Positions 57,509 to 64,000 of a stretch of 64,000 nucleotides of DNA are shown here, piece after piece (position 1 is the first letter of the stretch; each line of letters begins with the position of its first letter). The stretch lies in assembly GCA_964593795.1 (NCBI GenBank), contig CAZQJC010000284.1, forward strand, positions 32,910 to 96,909, read 5' to 3'. The notes below the pieces were generated by a model. That model was not told the origin of the DNA. It did not search any database and saw nothing but the letters and a program-made list of their open reading frames with translations. A program made the position numbers and the translations under genes. The DNA is from JAHFDS01 sp964593795. GTDB taxonomy: Bacteria; Myxococcota_A; Polyangia; JAHFDS01.

Positions 57509-59362
57509 TCAGCCGCCGGGCGTGCCGCCGGTGCCACCCGTGCCGCCGGTGCCACCCGTGCCGCCGGTGCCACCCGTGCCGCCGGTGCCACCCGTGCCGC
57601 CGGTGCCACCCGTGCCGCCGGTGCCACCCGCGCCGCCGCTGCCGCCCGAGCCGCCGCTGCCGCCCGAGCCGCCGCTGCCGCCCGTGCCGGCCGTCGCCGT
57701 GAGCTTGACGCCGATGTGGACGGGCTCGGTCGCCGGGTAGAACGAGTTATCGACCACGAGGTAGTACGTGCCCGCCGCCAGGTTCGTCGTCAGCGTGCTG
57801 CGGACGTTGGCTGGCGTCGACATGAGGTCGATGTCGTCGTTGCAGGCGCCCGTGACCTCGGCGCCGCACGTGCCCGCGGTCTGCGCGAGCACGTAGAGGA
57901 CCGTGTCCGCGTCCGCGCCCGTCTGCATGTTGTCGGTCGTGATGACCACGTTCGACTGCGCGGCGAGCGTGAACTTGAGGAGCTTCTCCGAGAAGTTCTG
58001 CCCGACCATCGTGAACTTGCACGAGCCCTCGAAGAGCGACGCGCCGTAGGCGACATCGACCTCCTTGATCGTGCCGTTCGTCATGATGGTGTCGGCCGCC
58101 GTGCAGGCGGCGGCGCGCACCGAGGCGGCATCGCCGCAGGTGCTCATCATGCCCGTGGTGCCGCAGGTCAGCCCCGCGGTGCACTGGTTCAGGCGCGTCG
58201 TCGGGTCGCACATCTGACCGCTCGTCTGCGTGGTGAACGGCGAGTCCATCACCGCCACCGCGGCGCTCTCGAGGCCCGCCGAGTCACGGAGCTTCGCCAT
58301 GAGGCCGAGACCCGCCTGGAGGCCGAGCTGGACGCTCATCGAGTCGATCGTGGTGACGCCGCGGAGCGACGTGAACGGCTTGACCACCACGGTCTGGGGC
58401 GCGCCGCCCATCGAGCTCGGCACCGTCAGGACGATGTCCGTGACGTCGCCATCGACGTCGCTGCCCTGGAACACGATGCGGCCGCTCATGTCGACCGCGT
58501 TCGTGGCGGCCTTGGCCGCGGTGAGGACCGGCGCCGTGCCCATCTGGCAGGTGGGCATCGCGCCCTTGCAGATGAGGCCCGTCGCGCAGACCGACGCGGT
58601 GCCCATCGGGTCGCACGGCATGCCCATCGCGCGCACCGGGATCATCGTGACCTTGAGCGTGAACGCGCCCGAGGTCATGTTGTCGAACGTGTCGACGACG
58701 AGGTAGAGGTCCTGGTTGCCGTTGACGCCCGTGAGCGCCACCGTCGAGGTCAGGCCCACGTCGTCGTCGCTGCAGCCCATCGGGAGCTCGCCCGAGAAGC
58801 CCATCGCGCCGCACATCGTGCCGACGTAGACGACGGTGTCGATGCCCGTCGAGCCCTCGGTCGTCGCGGTGACGTTGTACTTCATGTCCGCGCTGGGTAC
58901 GTGCACCTTGTAGACCTTCTCGGCGCCGTTGTGACGGCTGCACGAGCCGCAGAGGGTGCCCTCGCCCGCGGTGATCATGCCGGTGAACGTGGTGACGTTC
59001 CCCATCGTGGTGCCCGTCGCGGGATCCGCGGTGCAGGCGCCCATCGACGTGCACATGGCGGGCATGCCGCCCATGCCGGCGCCACCGGAGCCGCCCATGC
59101 CGGCGCCACCGGAGCCGGCGCCGCCCATGCCGGCGCCACCGGAGCCGCCCATGCCGGCGCCACCGGAACCGCCCATGCCCGCGCCGCCCGTGCCCGCGCC
59201 GCCCGTGCCCCCGCTGGAGCCGGCCCCGCCGGTGCCTCCACCGGATCCACTGCGACCGGCACCGCCTCTGCCACCGTCACCGGCGGCACCACTGTTGTCG
59301 TCACCGCAGCCCCAAGTGAGTGCGGCGGCGAGCGCGAACCCGACGAACTTCCAATTGCGCAT
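57509..59362 (-). CDS. Gly-rich surface lipoprotein with PPC-like domains
   Basis: A 617-residue protein with lipobox WGCG (Cys19), a 90-residue Gly/Ala/Met/Ser linker and a tail of GGTGGTGG repeats ending PGG. Two similar regions lie between, about 145-250 and 445-555: each has KVYKVHVPSADM or CKFTMVGQNF, VVYVGTMCG or VLYVLAQTAGTCG, and LYLVVDTF or YYLVVDNS, the style of pre-peptidase C-terminal (PPC) domains. Paired cysteines suggest disulfides. AAGGAG precedes the ATG. It could be an adhesin or exported matrix protein. Confidence 0.75.
   Translation of the reverse strand: MRNWKFVGFALAAALTWGCGDDNSGAAGDGGRGGAGRSGSGGGTGGAGSSGGTGGAGTGGAGMGGSGGAGMGGSGGAGMGGAGSGGAGMGGSGGAGMGGMPAMCTSMGACTADPATGTTMGNVTTFTGMITAGEGTLCGSCSRHNGAEKVYKVHVPSADMKYNVTATTEGSTGIDTVVYVGTMCGAMGFSGELPMGCSDDDVGLTSTVALTGVNGNQDLYLVVDTFDNMTSGAFTLKVTMIPVRAMGMPCDPMGTASVCATGLICKGAMPTCQMGTAPVLTAAKAATNAVDMSGRIVFQGSDVDGDVTDIVLTVPSSMGGAPQTVVVKPFTSLRGVTTIDSMSVQLGLQAGLGLMAKLRDSAGLESAAVAVMDSPFTTQTSGQMCDPTTRLNQCTAGLTCGTTGMMSTCGDAASVRAAACTAADTIMTNGTIKEVDVAYGASLFEGSCKFTMVGQNFSEKLLKFTLAAQSNVVITTDNMQTGADADTVLYVLAQTAGTCGAEVTGACNDDIDLMSTPANVRSTLTTNLAAGTYYLVVDNSFYPATEPVHIGVKLTATAGTGGSGGSGGSGGSGGSGGAGGTGGTGGTGGTGGTGGTGGTGGTGGTGGTGGTGGTPGG
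57522..57629. repeat. 18-bp tandem repeat, six perfect copies (codes Gly/Thr tail)
   Basis: GTGCCGCCGGTGCCACCC six times, encoding the GGTGGT tail of the lipoprotein on the minus strand. Synonymous codons are identical in every copy, so the expansion is recent or homogenised. Confidence 0.9.
59066..59167. repeat. 24-bp tandem repeat (codes Gly/Ala/Met linker)
   Basis: Four copies of a 24-base unit beginning GCCGCCCATGCCGGCGCC, with a 6-base insertion between copies two and three. It encodes the linker after the lipobox. Confidence 0.85.
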
Positions 59363-59394
59363 CAGTACTTGACTCCTTCCCCCAGGAATCCCGG

Positions 59395-59424
59395 TGTGTA
59401 CAGGAATCCCACATGGAGCGTCAA
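59395..59424 (-). promoter_or_regulatory. Promoter of the Gly-rich lipoprotein gene, with flanking direct repeat
   Basis: On the minus strand TTGACG, an 18-base spacer and TACACA. The 10-base word CAGGAATCCC occurs twice (59383-59392 and 59401-59410 on the plus strand), one copy on each side of the -10 box, as an operator might. Confidence 0.4.
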
Positions 59425-59486
59425 GGAATTTGGGGGTCCGGAGTGAGGCGGATTACGGGCGCGCTGCCAGGAAAGGCTTGCCGACC

Positions 59487-61160
59487 TCAGTTGCAGGTCA
59501 GCCGCGAGAAGTAGACCTCCGAGTGCCCATCCCGCTGGTCGTCCCACACTGCTCCGAGCCCGCCTGGCACGCTGCCGACGACCCGCGGTGAGCCAAGGAC
59601 CGCGCTCGTGCTGAGGCGAGCGGCCGGCCCTGCATGTCCAGCCTCCGAGATGATTTCGGTCCATGCATGGATGGTCCCGCCGCTGGTCGTTGTCCACGAC
59701 AGCACCCAATCTGCACCAGTCCAGGAGAGGTGGACGCGCGTGCCGTTCCCGGTGCCTACGCCTGCGACGCCCTCCGCCGCCCCAAGGGCTTCGAGCGTAG
59801 GCGAGAACCTCTGGAAGACGATGGCTCCGTTGGCTGTCCAAGACGCAGCGATCTCCTGGCCGCTCCACGCGATCGCTGTTCCGCGGTCGCTGGCTTCGGC
59901 ACCCACCAGGACCGGGACGGGCGATCCAACCGCGTCCCCCGTCGCCGTCGTGAGCGCGAGCTCGAGGCCACCGCCAACGCTGCGCCGCAGCAGGGCATAG
60001 CCGCCCTCGGCGCCAGCAGCGGTCACCGCCGCTGCCTGGAAATCGCCACTCCGGCTGCCTGCAGGGTTCCCCACCGGATCCATGCGGAACAGCTGCCGCT
60101 GCCCCTGATTCACGAGCACCGCTGCGAACTCGCGACGCACCGGATTCCAGAGGACCTCGGGGTACGGCTCGTAGTGTGAGAAGCGATCCAATCCCCCAGC
60201 CAACGGTCCAGTGCCGTCCACCGCGGCGCCAGAGGCCGAGCCTCCGCTCGAGAATGTCTGGAAACGTTCCGCGTAGCTCTGGGGTATGGTCTGCGGGGCT
60301 CGGCCTGCCAGGATCCAGTGGCCCTCCAGCCACATCACCTCGGGGTTGGAGGAGATGCCGGGGACAATGCTGTCCGCGCCAAGCAAGGCGCCCGCGTCCG
60401 ATAAGCGGCGCAAGTGGGCTGCGGCCTCGGCAGCAGATCGGTCGACCCAACCCACGGCGAACTCACTGCCTGACCAGGCGATGCAGGCCGAGTCGGAGCC
60501 GACGTCGTCGGCACCACTGACCTCGAGCGGCACTGGGGTCGTGATCGTCAGCCCGCGCCCGATGCACTCGCCGAGGTGTCCCGCAGCTCGGCATGTGCTG
60601 CAGGTGCCCGTGCAGGCTGCGTCGCAGCAATACCCTTCGACGCAGTGCCCGCTGTGACACATGGCCGCAGTCGTGCAGCGCGAGCCGTTTGGAAGGAGTG
60701 CAGGCGCATCGGGCGCCGGTGCTGCATCGGTGGCGCGTGTTGCATCAGGTCGGGGGGCATCGAGTGGAGACGCATCGACTGGAGACGCATCGACGTGGTG
60801 GGTCGCATCCGGCGTCCGGGCGTCGGTTCGCGCAGCATCGATTCGGGGAGCGTCGCGGAGCAGAGCGTCCGATCGCCCTTGCGAATCAGGTCGGACTCCG
60901 CCGTCCGGACGCCGTCCCAGATCGTCCGGTGACACGCACATCCCCTTGAGAGGAAACGCACCCTCACCGTTCCAGTATCGGAGTCCAGTGGGGCATTCGT
61001 CGGATCGCACGGCGCACCATTGCTGGACGCACCGGAGTCCCCCCGGGATGTCGCAGTCCGAGTCGGCTGAGCAGTTGTTGTTGATGCGCTTGGTGCTGCA
61101 GGCGAACGACTGCGCGATCAGCGCGAGAAACGCTGCGCGCGCAATCGTTCGATGGAGCAT
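59487..61160 (-). CDS. Surface lipoprotein with Asp-Ala linker
   Basis: A 557-residue protein with lipobox SFAC (Cys21), a Cys knot (CSADSDCDIPGGLRCVQQWC), then a spacer of DA, PDA and DAS repeats (about 100-155). A second Cys-rich EGF-like part (CTTAAMCHSGHCVEGYCC…CTGTCSTC) leads into a region of repeated strands with AWSG/SW motifs (IAWSGSEFAVGWV, IAWSGQEIAASWT, LSWTGADWVLSWT), which suggests a beta-propeller. A surface-exposed binding protein is likely. It starts 18 bases after the stop of the gene at 61179 in the same direction. Confidence 0.7.
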   Translation of the reverse strand: MLHRTIARAAFLALIAQSFACSTKRINNNCSADSDCDIPGGLRCVQQWCAVRSDECPTGLRYWNGEGAFPLKGMCVSPDDLGRRPDGGVRPDSQGRSDALLRDAPRIDAARTDARTPDATHHVDASPVDASPLDAPRPDATRATDAAPAPDAPALLPNGSRCTTAAMCHSGHCVEGYCCDAACTGTCSTCRAAGHLGECIGRGLTITTPVPLEVSGADDVGSDSACIAWSGSEFAVGWVDRSAAEAAAHLRRLSDAGALLGADSIVPGISSNPEVMWLEGHWILAGRAPQTIPQSYAERFQTFSSGGSASGAAVDGTGPLAGGLDRFSHYEPYPEVLWNPVRREFAAVLVNQGQRQLFRMDPVGNPAGSRSGDFQAAAVTAAGAEGGYALLRRSVGGGLELALTTATGDAVGSPVPVLVGAEASDRGTAIAWSGQEIAASWTANGAIVFQRFSPTLEALGAAEGVAGVGTGNGTRVHLSWTGADWVLSWTTTSGGTIHAWTEIISEAGHAGPAARLSTSAVLGSPRVVGSVPGGLGAVWDDQRDGHSEVYFSRLTCN

Positions 61161-61178
61161 GGCGAAGGGCGGCCCGCT

Positions 61179-62537
61179 CTACAGGCAGTAGCCGCCGCCG
61201 TTGCGCAGTCCGGTGATCGGCGTGCAGGTGCCCGTCATGCAGGCGTGCGTGGCGTCGCATAGCTTGCGGCACGTCGAGGTCGCGCCGCTCGTGACACAGT
61301 AGTTGCCCGAGGCGCACTCGGCGCTCGCGCAGGACATCCCTGTCGCCACCGTTCCTGTGACCTGACAGCCCCACTCGGTCACCGGCGCCGCGTACGGCTT
61401 GCAGTCTGTTCCGGTCAGGCACTGCGTGCCACCGAGGTCGCAAGGCAGGCTGCAGTGGCTGACGTTCGCGCCGATGAAGTAGTTCTGGTTGTAGTCGACG
61501 CACTTCGAGACCTTGGCGTTGGCGCCGTTGCCAACCGACAGGTTGGTGCAAGAGGAGTCGCCGCTCGTCGAGGGGCAGAACTGCATGCAGACGCCCGTCG
61601 TCGCCGAGGTCGTGGGCACGCAGACATCACCCGGCTCGCAGTCATCGACGCCGAGGTTGTTGTTGAAGCCCGACATCGCCATGCGCGTGCAGGATTGGCC
61701 CGACGTCCTGGTTCCAGCCGGCGCACAGGAGTAGGCGAAGTCGCAGGTTCCGCCGCTCATGTTACAGCCAGCCGGGATCATGTTTGCATCGAGCGCGCCC
61801 GACGCAGCGGAGAAGCCGCTATAGGAGCACTTCTGGCCCGCCGTGCAGGGCGCCACTGCGGCCGTGGCCGTCGCGTTCACCGGGTTCGTGCAGGCGGTGA
61901 GGCCGCTCGCGCCGCCGGTGCCGCCGGTGCCGCCGGTGCCGCCGGTGCCGCCGGTGCCGCCGGTGCCGCCGGTGCCACCCGTGCCGCCGGTGCCACCCGT
62001 GCCACCCGCGCCCTGCGTGGGCAGGCAGACGGAGCCGCCGGTGATCGGGGTGCAGGTGAAGTTCGTGGGGCAGGTGTTGCCCGCGCCGCAGAGGATGCCG
62101 CAGTGGTCCGGCGTCATCGAGCCGGTCGTGGTCGTGAACACGCAGGCGCCCATGCCGGGGCCCGCGAACGCGCACATCGCATCGGTCATGCAGGTCGGCG
62201 AGCAGAAGCCGAACATGTCCGTCTGCGCCGACTTGAGGCAGCCCGCGCCCATCGGACAGGGGGTCGTCGCGTTGCAGCGCTGGCCGAGCCCGGTGCCGCT
62301 CATGCCGCCCATGCCCGCGCCGCCGGTGCCCATGCCTGCGCCACCGGTGCCGCCCGCGGTGCCGCCGCTGGAGTTGCCGCCGCCCGCGGTGCCGCCGCTC
62401 GAGTTGCCACCGCCCGCGGAGCCGCGGCTGCGACCCCCGGTGCCGGCCGCGCCGTCGTCCGTCACGTCGCTGCCGCAACCGGCCGCGAAGAGCAGCGCGA
62501 GCGCTGCGAACCCGACACCAGAAATCCCACGCTTCAT
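61179..62537 (-). CDS. Cys-rich, Gly-linker surface lipoprotein
   Basis: From ATG 62537 (AAAGGAG upstream) the product is 452 residues with lipobox AAGC (Cys22). A Gly/Ser/Met linker leads to Cys modules (CNATTPCPMGAGC…CSPTCMTDAMC; CGAGNTCPTNFTC), a central GGTGGT stretch, and a C-terminal half with many CxxxxxxC pairs (CPSTSGDSSC, CASAECASGNYC, CRKLCDATHAC). This is the disulfide-rich stalk-and-knot architecture of myxobacterial surface proteins. No enzyme motif. Confidence 0.7.
   Translation of the reverse strand: MKRGISGVGFAALALLFAAGCGSDVTDDGAAGTGGRSRGSAGGGNSSGGTAGGGNSSGGTAGGTGGAGMGTGGAGMGGMSGTGLGQRCNATTPCPMGAGCLKSAQTDMFGFCSPTCMTDAMCAFAGPGMGACVFTTTTGSMTPDHCGILCGAGNTCPTNFTCTPITGGSVCLPTQGAGGTGGTGGTGGTGGTGGTGGTGGTGGTGGTGGASGLTACTNPVNATATAAVAPCTAGQKCSYSGFSAASGALDANMIPAGCNMSGGTCDFAYSCAPAGTRTSGQSCTRMAMSGFNNNLGVDDCEPGDVCVPTTSATTGVCMQFCPSTSGDSSCTNLSVGNGANAKVSKCVDYNQNYFIGANVSHCSLPCDLGGTQCLTGTDCKPYAAPVTEWGCQVTGTVATGMSCASAECASGNYCVTSGATSTCRKLCDATHACMTGTCTPITGLRNGGGYCL
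61911..61973. repeat. 9-bp tandem repeat, seven copies of GCCGCCGGT
   Basis: Seven perfect copies encoding the central GGT linker of the lipoprotein; degenerate copies continue to about 62008. Confidence 0.85.
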
Positions 62538-62551
62538 GACCGTGCTCCTTT

Positions 62552-62589
62552 GACTGGGCTCTCGCCCCCGCAAGACTGGGCTGTCGCCC
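62552..62589. promoter_or_regulatory. Direct repeat upstream of the Cys-rich lipoprotein gene
   Basis: GACTGGGCTCTCGCCC and GACTGGGCTGTCGCCC (15 of 16 identical) are 22 bases apart, two helical turns, 15-52 bases before ATG 62537 on the minus strand. An eight-base A run follows. It looks like a tandem operator. Confidence 0.4.
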
Positions 62590-62737
62590 TCGGCCGAAAA
62601 AAAACGTTCATCCGCCTTGCGGAAAGTTCTTCCAGATACTGGCGGCGAGACTTAGCGAGAGCGCGAGACGGCGTCAAGGACCCGGTTCTGGCGCTGTGAC
62701 AGCACGCACCGGGGGCGAAGGGGGCATCGGAGCGGAT

Positions 62738-62779
62738 CGTCCACGTCTACGTTCACGTTCACGTCCACGTCCACGTCCA
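62738..62779. repeat. Hexanucleotide tandem repeat (CGT[C/T][C/T]A x7)
   Basis: Seven 6-base units (CGTCCA, CGTCTA, CGTTCA twice, CGTCCA three times) just after the 3' end of the glycerol kinase gene. Confidence 0.85.
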
Positions 62780-62799
62780 TGGGGCCAGCGATTTGGGGC

Positions 62800-64000
62800 T
62801 CAGGCGCGGTCGACGGCGGCGCGCCAGCGCTTGAGGTGCGCCTCGACCTCGGCCGCGGGGAGCTGCGGACTGAAGCGGCGCTCCTCGCGCCAGACGCGGC
62901 GTACCTCGTCGGTGGAGGACCAGACTCCCGCGCCGAGGCCTGCGAGGAAGGCCGCGCCGAGGGCCGTGGTCTCGACGAAGGCGGGGCGCACGATCGGCGC
63001 ACGCAGCACGTCGGCCTGGAACTGCATGAGGAGGCCGTTTTGCGAGGCGCCGCCGTCCACGCGCAGCTCGGCGAGCGGCCGGCCCGCGTCGGCGGCCATC
63101 GCGTCGGCGAGGTCCCGGATCTGCAGCGCGATGCCCTCGAGCACGGCGCGCGCGAGGTGCGCCCGGGTCGTGCCGCGCGTCAGGCCCGTGATGAGGCCGC
63201 GCGCCTCGGGCCGCCAGTGGGGAGCACCGAGTCCCGCCAGCGCCGGCACGGCCACCACGCCCCCGGAATCGGGGACGCTGGCCGCGAGGCCCTCGATCTC
63301 GCCGGCGGACTGGATGATCCCGAGGCCGTCCCGCAGCCACTGCACCATCGCGCCCGCGATGAACGCGCTGCCCTCGAGCGCGTAGCGGACCTCGCCGCCG
63401 ACGCGCCAGGCGACGGTGGTGAGCAGGCCCGCCGTCGAGGCGACCGGTCGCGCGCCCGTGTTGAGCAGCATGAACGCGCCGGTCCCGTAGGTGCACTTGG
63501 CCTCGCCCGGGGCGAAGCACGCCTGGCCGAAGAGCGCCGCCTGCTGGTCGCCCGCCATGCCCGAGATCGGGATGCCGTCGGGTAGGCCGCGCACACCCTT
63601 CGTGTGGGCGTAGACCTCGGCGTTGCCCTTGACCTCGGGCAGCACCGCGCGCGGCACGCCGAGGGTGCGGCAGAGCGCGTCGTCCCACGCGAGCGTCTCG
63701 AGCGACAGGAGCAGCGTGCGCGACGCGTTCGACACGTCGGTGACGTGCGCCGCGCCCGCGGAGAGCTTGTGCACGAGGAAGGTATCGATCGTGCCGAACG
63801 CGACGTCACCGCGCTCGGCCCGCGCGCGCAGGCCCTCGACGTGATCGAGCAGCCACGCGATCTTGGTGCCCGAGAAGTACGGGTCCAGCAGCAGGCCGGT
63901 GACCTCGGTGACGCGCGGCTCATGGCCCTCGTCCTTCAGCCGGGCGCAGACCTCGGCGGTGCGGCGGTCCTGCCAGACGACCGCAGGATGGATCGGGCGG
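62800..64000 (-). CDS. glpK: Glycerol kinase, 3' part (5' end outside window)
   Basis: About 400 residues from the window edge. Strong family motifs: AVVWQDRRTAEVC, LLLDPYFSGTKIAWLLD, FGTIDTFLVHKL, HVTDVSNASRTLLL, GDQQAALFGQACF, GEAKCTYGTGAF, ALAGLGAPHWRPEARG, RVDGGASQNGLLMQ and TALGAAFLAGL. It phosphorylates glycerol to glycerol 3-phosphate with ATP. The ATP-binding N-terminus is missing because of the window edge, not a mutation. No glp operon partner is seen downstream. Confidence 0.95.
   Translation of the reverse strand, partial: RPIHPAVVWQDRRTAEVCARLKDEGHEPRVTEVTGLLLDPYFSGTKIAWLLDHVEGLRARAERGDVAFGTIDTFLVHKLSAGAAHVTDVSNASRTLLLSLETLAWDDALCRTLGVPRAVLPEVKGNAEVYAHTKGVRGLPDGIPISGMAGDQQAALFGQACFAPGEAKCTYGTGAFMLLNTGARPVASTAGLLTTVAWRVGGEVRYALEGSAFIAGAMVQWLRDGLGIIQSAGEIEGLAASVPDSGGVVAVPALAGLGAPHWRPEARGLITGLTRGTTRAHLARAVLEGIALQIRDLADAMAADAGRPLAELRVDGGASQNGLLMQFQADVLRAPIVRPAFVETTALGAAFLAGLGAGVWSSTDEVRRVWREERRFSPQLPAAEVEAHLKRWRAAVDRA

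Overview
The window is very GC-rich (about 70 %) and gene-dense. It looks like chromosomal DNA of a myxobacterium-type bacterium (Myxococcota, probably Polyangia). This is inferred from gene style, not from a marker gene: many secreted lipoproteins with long Gly/Ala or Asp-Ala linkers directly after the lipobox, a Ser/Thr protein kinase with a membrane domain, an FHA-GGDEF protein, an MshEN-receiver-TPR protein, an OmpA protein with thrombospondin type 3 repeats, and a complete BamA/Skp/Lol outer-membrane assembly cluster. No rRNA, tRNA, CRISPR array, phage or insertion sequence was recognised.

Layout. 1-7.8 kb: end of a membrane protein gene, FHA-GGDEF diguanylate cyclase, a lipoprotein, a membrane-anchored kinase-fold protein (Fam20/HipA-like) and a 1304-residue secreted protein built of about twenty WGD/TT repeats. 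7.9-15.9 kb: an ILVBL-like ThDP enzyme, MOFRL glycerate kinase, Kef-type antiporter, two lipoprotein/secreted genes and a histone-H1-like protein. 16-21.5 kb: a peptide-type substrate-binding lipoprotein overlapping a membrane sulfatase-fold protein, then OmpA/TSP3. 21.6-32.9 kb: sugar-isomerase-like TIM barrel, Nudix hydrolase framed by an inverted intergenic repeat, three large lipoproteins, a signalling protein and envelope proteins. 33-43.6 kb: Ser/Thr kinase, TPR metalloprotease-like protein, S9 peptidase, Cys-rich lipoproteins and a spermidine-synthase-like membrane protein.

43.6-57.1 kb is the housekeeping core: purF, prfB (with the +1 programmed frameshift), lysS, lolC/E, lolD, bamA, skp, fabZ. 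lysS-lolC-lolD-bamA are packed with 1-nt to 74-nt junctions. A 2.4-kb segment interrupts prfB and lysS; it holds a lipoprotein gene, palindromic repeats and a minus-strand pair made of a 44-residue peptide gene and an eight-cysteine (YkgJ-like) protein with a PqqD-like tail. This pair is the best candidate here for an undescribed system, possibly a ribosomally made modified peptide.

57.1-64 kb: a 59-residue protein with promoter and strong bidirectional terminator, three large Gly-rich or Asp-Ala-rich cell-surface lipoproteins, and the 3' part of glycerol kinase at the right edge. Short tandem repeats of period 6 or 7 and structured palindromes recur in intergenic gaps.
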